A stretch of DNA of 64,000 nucleotides from Cololabis saira (lineage: Eukaryota > Chordata > Actinopteri > Beloniformes > Belonidae). Within the stretch, counting starts at the first letter, position 1. Each line of letters begins with the position of its first letter. Below the pieces are notes generated by a model. It searched no databases. It saw only the letters and a program-made list of their open reading frames with translations, and had not been told where the DNA came from. Shown piece by piece: positions 32,850-45,027 of this stretch. The stretch covers positions 301,001 to 365,000 of the forward strand of contig NC_084607.1 in assembly GCF_033807715.1 (NCBI RefSeq), written 5' to 3'. The translations under genes and the position numbers were made by a program.

Positions 32850-34290
32850 TTGTTTTTTTTAAACTTTATTTTTTCATTTTTCAATTGGTAACAAAATCAA
32901 CAGACAGATACAACAGACAGATACAAGAAAAACAACAAAAACAAAAACGCGTGGGGGGGTGGGGTCACTACTGTCTTACATATTGATACCATTTTGCCCA
33001 TCTTACAGCATATAGCTCTGTTTTGAGTCGTAAACTGTAGGTAATCTGTTCCATTAATCGTATTTCCTCAACAATATCACGCCATTGTCTCAGGCCAGGT
33101 GGGTCCGTTTTCAGCCAATTTCTTGTAATGGCTTTCTTAGCCGCAAGAGATAGAATCTTAACGATGTATATGTCTTCTTTGCTTATTACATCCCCTGGTA
33201 TCAGTCCAAGGTACATAACTCGTGGATCCTTAGGGATCTTATATCCCAAAGTTTTCTCCATGGCTGTTAGGATCCCATCCCAAAATGCTTGCATTTTTAT
33301 ACATGTCCAGAAAATGTGAGAGTGGTTGGCACTCAATTGCCCACACTGTCTCCAACAATATTGTTGTTCACCCAATTGTTTATTTTTAATTGTTGGAGTA
33401 ATAAAAAATCGAAATTAAATGTTTCCAACCAAATTCCCTCCATCCTCTGGAGCTTGTTGACGTGTGTTGGGTCTTATTCATGGAGTGCCAATCATCCTCT
33501 GACAACTCAATGTTTAATTCCTTTTCTCATTTTGCCTTTACATACATTGTATTTCTCCCACGTTGCTTCATTAAACCTCTATACAGTTTGGAAACAATTT
33601 TTGAAGGAGTTTGCTCCTGTCAACACCTCAATCACATCATTCCCTTCCAATGAAATTTCTGTCTTAATTTCTGTGTCATAGAAGTGTCTTAATTGCAGAT
33701 ATCCATATAAATCACGATCTTCTAATCCATATTCATCTTTAAGTTGTCTAAATTATTGTGTTGTTGTTATAAGTGTTGTTTTTCTGTAAGTGTAAACATA
33801 GCTGTTATCCCCTTATCTCTCCACTTTTCAAAGGTCCTATCTGAAATTCCTGGACTGAATCTAGATGTGTATGAAGGCCAAATCAACCGCTTACTCTCTC
33901 CAGTCAGCTTGTATTTCTTGACAACATACCATGTTTCAAATGTTTCTCTCATAATTGTATTTTCGTCCTTAAAATCCATATGTTCTTTTCCACCTAATCT
34001 AGACTCTGTGTGTGTGTGGGGGGGGGGGGCAGCTCATATTCTTTTTGATGTCCTTCCATCTGGCTTGATAACTCGGGGAGCACCAATATACTATGTATCA
34101 TAGCTGTGCAGCGTAATAGTATTCTCTAAGACTTGGCAACGCCAATCCTCCACTTTCTTTGTCCAGTTGAAGGGTTTTAAATCTTATCCTGGGTCTGCCT
34201 CCTACCCATATGAATCTTGATATCAGCCTGTCCCATGCCAAAAATTGTGAATCTGGCTCCCTACCCACCCCCCCTGCAGACGACACCTGG
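32850..34290 (-). pseudogene. L1-like LINE, 5'-truncated
   Basis: The A-rich tail appears as TTTTTTTTAAACTTTATTTT at the left. The minus frame 33375-32968 reads QCGQLSANHSHIFWTC, LAAKKAITRNWLKTDPPGLR and RWAKWYQYV, the C-terminal end of ORF2. Further upstream the minus frame 34286-34098 reads FLAWDRLISRFIWVGGRPRI and GLALPSLREYYYAAQL, the segment that normally follows the reverse transcriptase in L1-type ORF2. The region between them has several frameshifts. A poly-G run at 34018-34029 lies inside. The RT core is absent. Confidence 0.8.
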
Positions 34291-34680
34291 AAGTTGGTTC
34301 AAACCGACTTGAATCACGAGAACACCCTATGGGGTAATTTAGAAGTTAGTGACAGTCAGGCCAAATGCCAGATAATGAAATTTGGCCACAGATCACATCT
34401 GATTGTAAATTACTTTTTGTCTCTCACTTGGTTTGTGTATTTCCTGCCTTCTGTACCTTGAAGCTTACTGTATAAAAAGTCATGACACAATCACCCGGGG
34501 TCGGCACACCAACTCAGACCTGATCTGTGTTGGTCATGTCCACCGCCGGCTGCTGAATAAAAACTCACTACCCACAAGCGGACTTCTGAACTGGTTTTGA
34601 TAAATTCCTCAACAGACTGCATTTGAAAAAGTTAAAATTTTCTCTACCACACAGATAAGCTACATAAACTTCTGTGATGA
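34291..34680. other. Non-coding, nothing firmly recognised
   Basis: Contains ACTGGTTTTGATAAATTCC-like sequence and short frames; no family assigned. Confidence 0.3.
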
Positions 34681-34687
34681 GTATTTG

Positions 34688-34950
34688 CTGGTTGATTGAT
34701 ACTGTAGTTGATTGATACTGTAGTTGATTGATACTGTAGTTGATTGATACTGTAGTTGATTGATACTGTAGTTGATTGATACTGTAGTTGGTTGATACTG
34801 TAGTTGATTTATACTGTAGTTGATTGATACTGTAGTTGGTTGGTACTGTAGTTGATTGATACTGTAGTTGGTTGATACTGTAGTCGGTTGATACTGTAGT
34901 TGGTTGATACTGTAGTCGGTTGATACTGTAGTTGGTTGATACTGTACTTC
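34688..34950. repeat. 16-bp minisatellite (GTTGATTGATACTGTA)
   Basis: About 16 copies with GATT/GGTT and CGGT variants. Confidence 0.95.
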
Positions 34951-35016
34951 AGTTCTGAGACTCTAACCTTGCCAGACCAACTGTAGCTTTGACTGAATTG
35001 ACGCCACTGGTTTCAG

Positions 35017-35223
35017 GTGATTGACGGAGACATGAGTTTAAATCAGGTGATTGACGGAGACATGAGTTTAAATCAGGTGATTGACGGAGACATGAGTTTA
35101 AATCAGGTGATTGATGGAGACATGAGTTTAAATCAGGTGATTGACGGAGACATGAGTTTAAATCAGGTGATTGACGGAGACATGACTTTAAATCAGGTGA
35201 TTGACGGAGACATGAGTTTAAAG
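35017..35223 (+). repeat. 30-bp minisatellite with CAG/GTGATT unit edges
   Basis: Seven almost identical 30-bp units start at 35017, 35047, 35077, 35107, 35137, 35167 and 35197. Each begins GTGATTGACGGAGACATGAG and the units abut as CAG/GTGA. All stay in frame (VIDGDMSLNQ). The first is preceded by CCACTGGTTTCAG. Confidence 0.95.
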
Positions 35224-35464
35224 CCGTCCATCAAGCTGACTTCCCTCCTGTTTTCATTTCTTATCTTTGCATGTCCTTCACTTGTCAACACGGGCTCTTT
35301 AAAGGGTCACTTTCCATCATGATCAGACACGTGTTTGTTATTCCACCTATCTGGGGAATCACAAGGGGAATGAGGTGACGGCTGGGCCGACTTAGTTAGA
35401 AAATAAAACATCAACCTTTCCAAGTGCCTTGTTAGCCTTTGCTGCTGCTAACTATTGTTAACCT

Positions 35465-35990
35465 TATTATTATTTATTCTTTATTTCATTCATTAAAAGA
35501 AAAACAAAACAGTTCCATATAATTAAAACAAATCTCTTTCATTGAATGAAAGGGAACAGAAAGAAGACTAAGCTTATTTTATCTGTCCATTTTTCCTAAG
35601 AAATCACATTTAAAATAATGTAATAATAAAAACAAATGAAAAATTATGCAATTTAAAAAACACTTTCCATTAAACGTAATAAAAAAAACTACAACAAAGT
35701 TATAAATTAACACCAAATAGCTGTCGTCAAACACAGATTTTTGATTCAAAGAAAAAAATATGACAAAGGTGCTAAAAAAGAGAGAGAAAAGAAAGAAAAC
35801 CCCACCTAACTTAACAATTATCATGATATTTATTCATCAAACTGGCTGTTATTATTCTTTTAAATGTAATGTTTGATTTGCATCTTTGGCTTCTGTATCC
35901 AGATTGTTCCATAACCTGATACCTTTTACAGAAACAACATCCCATTAATTTGGTCCTGAATTTTGTTTTTTAAAGATCTATTTTCCTTTG
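35465..35990 (-). mobile_element. LINE 3' untranslated end, antisense
   Basis: Matches the layout of 26958-27480: TTATTATTTATTCTTTATTT, then TTTTTCCTAAGAAATCAC, TAATGTTTGATTTGC and AGATTGTTCCATAACCTGAT. Confidence 0.55.
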
Positions 35991-36520
35991 AAGTTATACT
36001 TATTTTCTCTTTTTTCAAAATGTTTCTGTATATTGATTGGCTATATAATTTAAATAGTCATTAAAGAGTCATGACAACACTGTAACAACATCTCCACAGA
36101 TAAACAGTAAACATTTATATAACTGGGACTGAATTAAATTAGACATAAATTATATAAACAGAAAGATGAATTTGTTGCTGCCAGGAGCAAAAATATTGGA
36201 TAATATAAATAAATAAAATAAGATAAAATAATAATTTTTTGGTTTACAACTAAACTACGCTGTGTTTTTGGTTGAGTTTAACCCTGTCTGGTGTCGTGCG
36301 CTTGGGTTCAAAGAGAGAAATCCATAACAATGAAGTTGTAGTTTGGTTGGATTATAGCACTTTGACCTGAATGTTCAAAGATGAAGAGATTCATGTTCTA
36401 TGTTAATCATAAACTGTTGTGTTTGTCGGGTATTGAGACAGAGAGGATGAAAAGACACAGGGAATTGCTCAGCTTTTTATCAAAAAAAGCCTTAAAGTCA
36501 GGGAGACAATAGCACAAGTT
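35991..36520. other. Non-coding, nothing recognised
   Basis: AT-rich DNA without a convincing gene or repeat family. Confidence 0.35.
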
Positions 36521-36845
36521 AGTGTTAGGGTTAGGGTTAGGGTTAGGATTAGTTAGAGTTAGAGTTATAGGATTAGTTAGGGTTAGGGTTAGGGTTAGGA
36601 TTAGTTAGGGTTAGGGTTAGGGTTAGGATTAGTTAGGGTTAGGGTTAGGATTAGTTAGGGTTAGGTTTAGGGTTAGGATTAGTTAGAGTTAGAGTTATAG
36701 GATTAGTTAGGGTTAGGGTTAGGGTTAGGATTAGTTAGGGTTAGGGTTAGGATTAGGGTTGTTTGTCTGTTTCATAGTTAGGGTTAGGGTTAGGGTTAGG
36801 ATTAGTTAGGGTTAGGGTTAGGATTAGGGTTGTTTGTCTGTTTCA
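36521..36845. repeat. Interstitial telomere-like repeat (TTAGGG)n, second array
   Basis: GGGTTAGGGTTAGGATTAG units of about 35 bp, with two copies of GTTGTTTGTCTGTTTCATAG. Confidence 0.95.
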
Positions 36846-37210
36846 TAGTCCAGCTGTTTCCTAGTCCAGAAAATGCTCAATGACAGGGAATCAAGTATCC
36901 AGGGTTGTAACCTGGTGTATAGTTGGTGGAAACTCCAGCCATAGATATAAAACACTGGAGTCGCAGCCTCTTGGCATGGCTGGTCATCTTGATGCATGTT
37001 TCCTGTTTTTTCAGTCAGTCAACATGTTTTACCGCCACCTGCTGGATAATGTGCTTATTGCATTGTCTCCAATTGTTGTTCAGTCAAGCAGCGCTATTTC
37101 TGGATGAAAATGTAATACTGTTGGCCCCTGAAGGTTACATTTGGCCCCTGTTTAGAAAGATCCTAGAACCGCCAGTGCCTTCAGTGATGTCCAACTTAGT
37201 CAATAAATAC
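36846..37210. other. Non-coding, nothing recognised
   Basis: Two overlapping open frames (36880-37107 and 36923-37255) are shadows of each other with no family. Confidence 0.3.
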
Positions 37211-37211
37211 C

Positions 37212-37710
37212 TTTCATTATGCAATTTCAATTTCAATTTAAATGTATTTATTTAATGACAGGGACTGTACATGTTAATGAACACAAGTGTAAACATATAT
37301 AGTTATAGCCATAGGATAATGTCCACCATTCGTCCCTGTGGCAAATCAATGCCAAACATAAAACATAAAATCAGAACCAGCAAACAAGGAAGACAAGATA
37401 TAGCGACGAAAGACAACATTTAAAAACACAACTAAGCTAGATACAATCAATAAGAAATAAAAACATGTTACAATTAATACCAATAAGTGGCCATCACATT
37501 TAAAGTGCTAAGTGCTTAAGTGCAAGAGATTTAAAGTGCTATTGCTTCTTAAAGTGCTTTAATTGTTAAATCTATAAAGTGCTAATGCTTATTGCACATC
37601 GCCATTATTGCACTTTAAGTGTTTTAGTGATCAGATCTATAAAGTTCTGATGCTTATTGCACATTTGCACTTCAGTGACGGGTCACGACAGAGAAAGAAA
37701 AGGAAAAACA
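37212..37710 (-). mobile_element. Retroposon 3' end with (AATTTC)n tail, antisense
   Basis: CAATTTCAATTTCAATTTAA, then TGACAGGGACTGTACATGTT and GTCCACCATTCGTCCCTGTGG, a tail that is common in fish LINE 3' regions. Confidence 0.5.
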
Positions 37711-38134
37711 AAAAAGCTTTCATCACACCAGGACTGGAGAGAAGTTAGAAACACTTAAGCACTACGAGGCATTGCATCACCTCAGTTGTGTAGAAAATTG
37801 ACTATTATCCTGCACATTTTAAAACAAACTGCATCAGCAATTAAAACATTCTGCTACCGTCAAAACTTAAAAATAAAAGAGTCCCTAACAAGACGGCCAA
37901 ACTTTGGAGACAGCCATTAGATTTCATACTTTTGTTTACACTGGTCCTTTTAGACCAATTCTGGAGAAGATTACTTTGCATCTAATGCTCCTTTAAATCA
38001 TTAACTTATTTTCCAGAGTTGAACCTTCAAATGTGAAACAAGTTTCTCAAAAAACCTAGAAATGTGACCTTTTCCTGGTTGTTTTGAACATTCTTTTACT
38101 GTGATGCCACTTCCTGCCATCAATACAAGTGTTG

Positions 38135-38259
<125 letters not shown>

Positions 38260-38432
38260 GGAGGTTATAAGTCCAAGACTCAGCAGGACAGAAACACAGA
38301 CCAGTAGAACAGACGGGGAAGTGGAACAACTACAGTAAAACCAGCAAAACCAGTCAAACCTGAATTTTGACCTGAATTGTGACCTGAATTGTGACTGATA
38401 TTGTGACTGGAGTTGGTGCACCTGCTGCTGAA

Positions 38433-38524
38433 ATGGGCAGGAAAAGCATCCTGGATCTCTGGAGGAGCAACAAGGGAACAGCAGCTCTGCTGAAGAGAAC
38501 CAATCAGCAGAGGGCAGCACACCT
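38433..38524 (+). CDS. Candidate first coding exon, unknown gene
   Basis: An ATG in fair initiation context (G at -3, G at +4) opens MGRKSILDLWRSNKGTAALL, KRTNQQRAAHL and meets a consensus donor GTAAGT at 38525, leaving two bases of the last codon. Composition is coding-like (basic, leucine-rich, helix-forming). No protein family is recognised. The donor and following 45 bases are repeated about 20 times immediately downstream, so the real donor is ambiguous. It could be the first exon of an unknown gene or chance open DNA. Confidence 0.35.
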
Positions 38525-39545
38525 GTAAGTCAGATACTAACACCTGAGAGGATCAATAACTGATATTTCACACCTGTAAGTCAGATACTAACACCTGAGA
38601 GGATCAATAACTGATATTTCACACCTGTAAGTCAGATACTAACACCTGAGAGGATAAATAACTGATATTTCACACCTGTAAGTCAGATACTAACACCTGA
38701 GAGGATCAATAACTGATATTTCACACCTGTAGGTCAGATACTAACACCTGAGAGGATCAATAACTGATATTTCACACCTGTAAGTCAGATACTAACACCT
38801 GAGAGGATCAATAACTGATATTTCACACCTGTAGGTCAGATACTAACACCTGAGATGATCAATAACTGATATTTCACACCTGTAAGTCAGATACTAACAC
38901 CTGAGAGTATCAATAACTGATATTTCACACCTGTAAGTCAGATACTAACACCTGAGAGGATCAATAACTGATATTTCACACCTGCAAGTCAGATACTAAC
39001 ACCTTACAGGATCAATAATTGATATTTCACACCTGTAAGTCAGATACTAACACCTGAGAGGATCAATAACTGATATTTCACACCTGTAGGTCAGATACTA
39101 ACACCTGAGAGGATCAATAACTGATATTTCACACCTGTAAGTCAGATACTAACACCTGAGAGGATCAATAACTGATATTTCACACCTGTAGGTCAGATAC
39201 TAACACCTGAGATGATCAATAACTGATATTTCACACCTGTAAGTCAGATACTAACACCTGAGAGTATCAATAACTGATATTTCACACCTGTAAGTCAGAT
39301 ACTAACACCTGAGAGGATCAATAACTGATATTTCACACCTGCAAGTCAGATACTAACACCTTACAGGATCAATAATTGATATTTCACACCTGTAAGTCAG
39401 ATACTAACACCTGAGAGGATCAATAACTGATATTTCACACCTGTAAGTCAGATACTAACACCTGAGAGGATCAATAACTGATATTTCACACCTGTAAATC
39501 AGATACTAACACCTAAGAGGATCAATAACTGATATTTACACCTGT
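38525..39545 (+). repeat. 51-bp minisatellite carrying splice-donor and branch-like motifs
   Basis: About 20 units of 51 bp, most with GTAAGTCAGATACTAACACC followed by TGAGAGGATCAATAACTG. Variants at GTAAGT (GTAGGT or GCAAGT) recur with a 357-bp (seven-unit) period, for example GCAAGT at 38984 and 39341, so a seven-unit block was itself duplicated. Confidence 0.95.
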
Positions 39546-39690
39546 AAGTCACATTCTAACACCTGAACCCAAAGCTGGTAAAGAGGATCAATAATTGATA
39601 TTGAATAAGAGCTGAAAAGATAACACATATATTCTGATGTCTGAGAGTTCAGTAGTAGAAGATCTTGGAACTTTGTTTTCCTGGTTGTTA

Positions 39691-39893
39691 CAGATTTGTC
39701 CCAGTTCTCAGTTGGTTCTGGAGGTTCTGGTTCATCTGCGGTGGTGAATCAGGCTGTAATGATGCTGATGTTGGACCTGCTGGTGCTGGTCCAGGTCCAG
39801 GTCCTGGTCCTGGTCCTGGTTCAGATGGGGTTAGTGATGGGGGTTTGTGTCCCAGGTCTGCAGTCATTCAGGCTGGTGATGTTGCTCTGTTTC
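39691..39893 (+). other. Possible exon-like stretch with Gly-Pro repeat, doubtful
   Basis: After TTCCTGGTTGTTACAG the frame VPVLSWFWRFWFICGGESG continues through PAGAGPGPGPGPGPG to LCPRSAVIQAGDVALFQ and CAG/GTATCA. It would join in phase with the candidate exon at 38433. A second frame (LSQFSVGSGGSGSSAVVNQA onward) is also open. The GGTCCTGGTCCT repeat makes openness weak evidence. Confidence 0.25.
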
Positions 39894-40074
39894 AGGTATC
39901 ATGGTAGGCTTGTTCCGGTCCTGAGGGCCCCAGGGAGGCTTGTTCCGGTCCTGAGGGCCCCAGGGAGGCTTGGGCCGGCCGGGTTCCCCTGAATGCTGAA
40001 GGTGTTGAGCAGGAGACTCAGACCCTGGGGTCCCTACACTCATACAAATATCTGGCTGGATCTACTTAATAAAA
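39894..40074. other. Short tandem duplication, otherwise nothing seen
   Basis: A GAGGCTTGTTCCGGTCCTGA / GGGCCCCAGG unit is repeated two and a half times at 39906-39975. Confidence 0.6.
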
Positions 40075-40209
40075 AAACAAGTAAACTTTTTGCATGAGAT
40101 TATGTAAATCAAGAAATACTAGTCTTAGTTTAAACTACATATTTTTTTATGTAAATAATACATTTTGCAAGTACAGTCAACTTAATTGTGTTAAGTTTAC
40201 TTTATTTAT

Positions 40210-42219
40210 ATATCAACTTTTTTGCATACACAGGTCCATATAAAACATAATACAATATAAAACGTATAAAAAAAGAAATACAAAAATATTAAATATTCAA
40301 TTTATAAAACATACAAGCTATTGCACCAATGCCACCTTAGCCTAGAGGTGAATCTATAGCAGCTTTTCAATGGGCTGACTAAAGCTTCAATTATGTGGTT
40401 CTCTGATTTGTCCAATCGACACATAAAACCAAACATCAACTGTCTTAAGAGCCTCACAAGTTGGCACTCTGTTGGACACAAACAATTGACTGGCCATATG
40501 CCACCTAGGAACACGCAGCAGCAACCTAAGTGCATCATTGTATGCTACCTTGAGCCTCTGCATGCTCTTTTTCTTAAAGTTAGACCACAGGTGAGCAGTA
40601 TATATCGGTGTGATGTAGGTTCGAAACAGGGAACACTTCACAGAGTCAGAACACATATAAAACTTCCTGATAAGCACTTTAGCTTGAGAATGCATTTTAC
40701 AGCGCTGTCGATACAAGTCTTTGTCATCCGTCCAGTCATCAGAAATGACATGACCTAGATATTTAATTTCCTCACATACATCAAGGGGGCTGTCTGCCAA
40801 ATAAAAAGTGGGAAAAGTTGATTTCCTGTCCCCAACACTTCTAACTATCATTATGTGGCTTTTCTTAGCGTTATACTTTACATCATGATCAAGGCCATAC
40901 TGAGAGCACCTTCAACGTCTGCTGCAGCCCAGAACTATATGGACAAAGCAGTACCAAGTCGTCCGCGTACATAAGATGATTAACAATAGTGTTACCCACA
41001 AGACAACCAGTTTTTAACCTGTCCAATTGATTTGATAATCCATCGATATAAACATTATAAAAAAGGGGACAAAATTCCGCCTTGCCGCATTCCGTTACTA
41101 ACACAAAATGGAGCAGATACCACATTGGCCCATTTTACTTTAACATTTGATGGGCATACCAAAAACACTAAAATTCTCACCAAGAATTTAGGAACACCTC
41201 TATCTAACAATTTAACAAATAATTTTTCATGATTAATACGATCAAAAGCCTTTGACGCATCAATAAAACATAAAAATACAGATGTGTTTAGGCTTGTATA
41301 CTTAAATACAATCTCTTTAAGAGCATATATACAGAGGTCAGTTCCATGTTTTCTTTTAAATCCAAACTGGTTGTCAGAAGTAAGAACATACATTTCTAAC
41401 TTTGTTAAAAGTATTCTCTCCAGTACTTTAGACAAGATGCTGGCCAATGCAATAGGATGATAATTATCAATACTACTGAGCTTACCAGCCTTGTCTTTAA
41501 GCACAGGCACTAACTCTACAGACATGATAGAATTGGGCAGGACCCCATGAACCAGACAAGCAGTAAACCACATGGAAAGCAAAGGAAAGAGCTTAAAGCT
41601 GGCATTTTTTAAATGTTCTGCAGTAATGCAGTCCATGCCACAAGCTTTGTTGTTATCCAACATGTTAGTGGCATCATAGACATCTGCTGCCCTAACTATC
41701 ACATCTGCAAAGAGACCAGTATGTTCATGATTGATACTAACTACGTTACCTTTAACACAATTAAAAAGGTTACAGTAATGCTCACGCCATAGCTCAGCTA
41801 TTTTTTCTGGGCTACTAACACCTTCAATCACAGACGGTAGAGGAGTTTTGTTGTTATTCATGACTTTAACCTCTTTCCAGAAGTCAGTAAGGCTGTTATT
41901 CTGTAGTTTTCTGGCAAGTGAGTCTGCCCTCATTGTATTTTCATTTTTCTTAATAAAACGGAGTGCATATTTAAATCTAGCATTGGTGCGTTTTTTGATA
42001 TCCAACAATTCCCCCTGTCTAGGCCTACCTGCCTCTGACCAGAGTCTAAAAGCCCTCCTTGCCTCCGCATACTGCTCAGCCACAAACTCATTCCACCCAG
42101 GTCTGATGTTAGGTACCTTACATTTACTTTTACAAAAGGGTTCACTGGAGGCAGTGAGACATTTCACAATATCGTCATACATTGCACAGAGTTTGTCAGC
42201 ATGTTCTTATGTATTTGTG
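40210..42219 (-). pseudogene. Non-LTR retrotransposon with RQGG-type reverse transcriptase
   Basis: The minus strand from 42182 reads WNEFVAEQYAEARRAFRLW, DSLARKLQNNSLTDFWKEV, DNYHPIALASILSKVLERIL, FLCFIDASKAFDRINH (motif A) and RQGGILSPFL (motif B). After a frameshift near 41060 follow FYNVYIDGLSNQL and MYADDLVLL (motif C, about 40950-40977), and after another near 40870 the C-terminal part EEIKYLGHVISDDW and WSNFKKKSMQRLKVAYNDAL. It lacks the endonuclease (5' truncated). The 7-bp duplication TATTTAT is at 40203-40209 and 42220-42226. It is closely related to the piece at 21962-23445. Confidence 0.88.
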
Positions 42220-42299
42220 TATTTATCAAAATTAAGTTGACTTTACTTGCAAATGAATTTTGTACAAACTAAAAATGAATAGTTTATACAAACACTAGT

Positions 42300-43414
42300 A
42301 TGGAAGCATATGAGGGACTATATTCAAATTAAAATGCATTTGCGGAAATCCCTTTTCATTTTAAGAATGTGCCCGCATTATTTGAGTCAAAAATGAAATT
42401 GATAATATATAATCCGATTTGCATTTTAATTTTCGTATTCAACACTGCTTATTCTTGTACTTAATTCAAATTAAAAAGAAAAAGACGTTTGAGATTTAAT
42501 TTTCAAATCATGCCTCAGCAAATAGTTCACAATATTCAATTTTAAATCTAAAATTTGAAAATTAAAATGCATTTGCAGAAATGCTTTTTCATTTTAAGAA
42601 TGTAGCTGCATTATTTGAGTCAAAAATAAAATTGATAATATATAATACGAATTGCATTTTAATTTTCGTATTCAACACTGCTCATTCTTGTACTTAATTC
42701 AAATTAAAAAGAAAAAGACGTTTGAGATTTAATTTTCAAATCATGCCTCAGCAAATAGTTCACAATATTCAATTTTAAATGTAAAATTTGAAAATTAAAA
42801 TGCATTTGCAGAAATGCTTTTTCATTTTAAGAATGTAGCTGCATTATTTGAGTCTAAACTAAAATTGATAATATATAATCCGAATTGCATTTTAATTTTA
42901 TTCTTTACGCTGCACATTTTATGTCATAATCAAAAAGAAAACAAAGAAGACATTGCTTTTTCTTTTTCATGCTCTGCCCGCAAAAAGTGTACAATATTCA
43001 AAATGAATTCGCAATCCCAGCGGCGCAGGAGAGTGACGTCACGGCTTCTCCTGTTCTCCAGCTGCAGCCCAGAAACCCTGGAAACTGCTCATGTTTTTTA
43101 AGGTGACATCGTATTTTGCCGATTTCCCAAAGTCTGTTAGAAAAGGTCTGATTTCCTACAACTCTAACAGAGTTCTAGATGTCAACATGAGACACAGACA
43201 GCAGCGTTTCTCTACACGGAGCGTTGGTGCCGGGCTGACTCCTCCTATTCAGACACGTGTGTTTGTTTACAACCTATGGAGCACGAAATGCAAAGAGGAG
43301 CAACGTCGACCGACAAGGTACAGTAATATTACCGGATTTTGCCACAAAAATGACTTTATTAGCATTTTCGCTTGTTTTTAGCATAATGTTTGCATGTTGA
43401 GCATGTTATTTTAT
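42300..43414 (+). repeat. Left terminal inverted repeat
   Basis: Contains three tandem units of about 233 bp (marked by AAAATGCATTTGC at about 42331, 42566 and 42798) and an open frame (43091-43381) with NMRHRQQRFSTRSVGAGLTP and VFVYNLWSTKCKEEQRRP. The right arm has four such units and the same frame. Confidence 0.85.
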
Positions 43415-43686
43415 AAAGAAATGTTGGCTTGATGTGTGCAGATCACATCTAACTTACATCACTGCATTTACAATCGAGAGGGTAATTTATTACTTGCAGG
43501 TAGACGTGTTTCTAAGGGTCAAAAAATAAGGTTTGGCTGTGGAAAGACAATTACAAAGGCAACTCTCTGGCGTAACATTTATTTATTTGTTAGCTGGGTT
43601 AGATAACTCATGTCATCCAGGAAATCTCGTAATGCAATCTCGTACAATAACATAAAATATCAAATAAATGCTTTATGTGTAGGATA

Positions 43687-44120
43687 ACCTCAAAGCCCTG
43701 ACTCCACCACAGATGAAAACCTTTCTGGGGCAGGTCGTGACCAGGCTGCCAGGCCTGGTGTTTGATGTGATGGCGTTACTTGAGCGTCCAAGTCCAGGTG
43801 GTCCAGATGAACCCCAGCTGCACAAACTGCAGGGACATGCCCACAGACCTGGAGAAGCTCTGCAGAAGTAATCATATGGCACACATGCAGTATTTTATAT
43901 TAGAAGATGGGGTTTTGTGGCCGGCCCGGGCTGCCTGGAACAACATCTTCGCCACGATGACCACCAGAAGCCTGGAGTGGAGCTGAGAGTTGCGGCATGC
44001 GGAAGGAAATCAGGTTGTCATCCCAAGCTGTGTAGTTTGGGTCAGGAAACCTATCTGTAATCTTCCAAACAACCAGTACACCGGATTTCTTTTGCACTGG
44101 CTGGTGTGAATAACAGTGTT
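43687..44120 (+). pseudogene. P2X7 intracellular-domain-like gene fragment, frameshifted
   Basis: Three frames in order give LTPPQMKTFLGQVVTRLPG and LVFDVMALLERPSPGG; then PSCTNCRDMPTDLEKLC with a C-x-x-C-(10)-C pattern; then, near 44005-44095, QVVIPSCVVW and NQYTGF. These are the hallmarks of the cysteine-rich cytoplasmic (ballast) domain of the P2X7 receptor, a domain also found in many transposon-associated fish and cnidarian genes without any channel part. The frame shifts near 43810 and again before 44000, and the segment between CTNC and IPSC is partly lost, so it is a broken copy. No P2X transmembrane region is present. Its place inside the inverted repeats suggests it was transposon cargo. 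Confidence 0.6.
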
Positions 44121-44529
44121 TAGCTGGGTTACACTTTCAATGTAAATAGTTTTTATTTTTATACATTTTATTATGTACAAATCAGAAATGTTGAGTTCTG
44201 TCCTTGTTTACAGAATAAAAAATATATATATCTTTCCGATTCCGAATTATATTCATTGTGAAAAACACCAAATGCAGAGAATCTCCCAGAGATTTTGATT
44301 CAAGTGAGAAGTTATGAGAAAATAGGTTATGATAATCAGATCATTTGCAATTACAGCTACATTTATTTAGGGATTGTGACAAGACATGAACAAGAAATTA
44401 TGTCAGTGAATTATTTTACTCTGTCCTGAAATCCTGGAGCTTTGCTCCCGAGTATTGAGACAGATATAACAACAGGCAATCAAAGTTTTAGCTGTCATCA
44501 CGAGGACCTGCATCTCCACGTGACACCTT

Positions 44530-45027
44530 AGTTTTTACCAGTCCATGTGTAGGAGGTGGCTGTGATATGGCAGCAGACTCAGGGGCCTTGGATCTCCAGG
44601 CCTCAGACTGTCTCCTGGGAAGGCCCTTTCCACTCTGAAGCCTCTTTGAAAGAGTGGCCTTCTGTAGTTCAGGGATGTACAGTAGCCATAGTCCTTTTTC
44701 TCTTTCAGGGTATACACACTTCAGCTCTTCATGTTTTTATTGTAGAACCATCGGTAACTTGGGAAAAAACAACAACATAATTTAAAACAATTTCACAACG
44801 AGATATGGTAACAGTGCTAAGAATCTATTCGGGTGTCAGACAAATGATATAAAAAACCCCAACAACTTACATCTTGTGTCCCATCACGGTTTCGTGCAGG
44901 AAGGCGGCGGTTGTAACCAAGTGTTACAAGCAATGTCTGAGCTGTGTATACAGGTGGGCTAAAGCCAAAATGCTTTCCTGCAAACATCAGGATGTGATTT
45001 TGGAAGTTCTCGAAGTCTGAAGTTGTC
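44530..45027 (-). pseudogene. Transposon-associated ORF, two exon-like fragments
   Basis: On the minus strand 45027-44874 reads TTSDFENFQNHILMFAGKHF, then GFSPPVYTAQTLLVTLGYN and RRLPARNRDGTQ, followed by a donor-like GTAAGT. The second piece 44760-44530 reads KCVYPEREKGLWLLYIPELQ and continues open. The first resembles the segment near the end of long uncharacterised fish transposon proteins (F-x-x-x-L-x-x-x-A-x-K, then a Y/H-N-x-x-x-x-R-P-x-A-x-N-x-D-G motif), which often accompanies P2X7-like domains. The assignment is by recalled pattern only. The rest of the gene should lie to the right, where L1 insertions disrupt it. Confidence 0.4.

Noticed and set aside
41848..42240. Plus-strand 130-residue frame
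   Set aside because: Antisense shadow of the minus-strand LINE.
43673..44097. Minus-strand frames over the P2X7-like fragment
   Set aside because: The plus-strand reading has the ordered CTNC and IPSCVVW motifs, while the minus frames only resemble it by chance.
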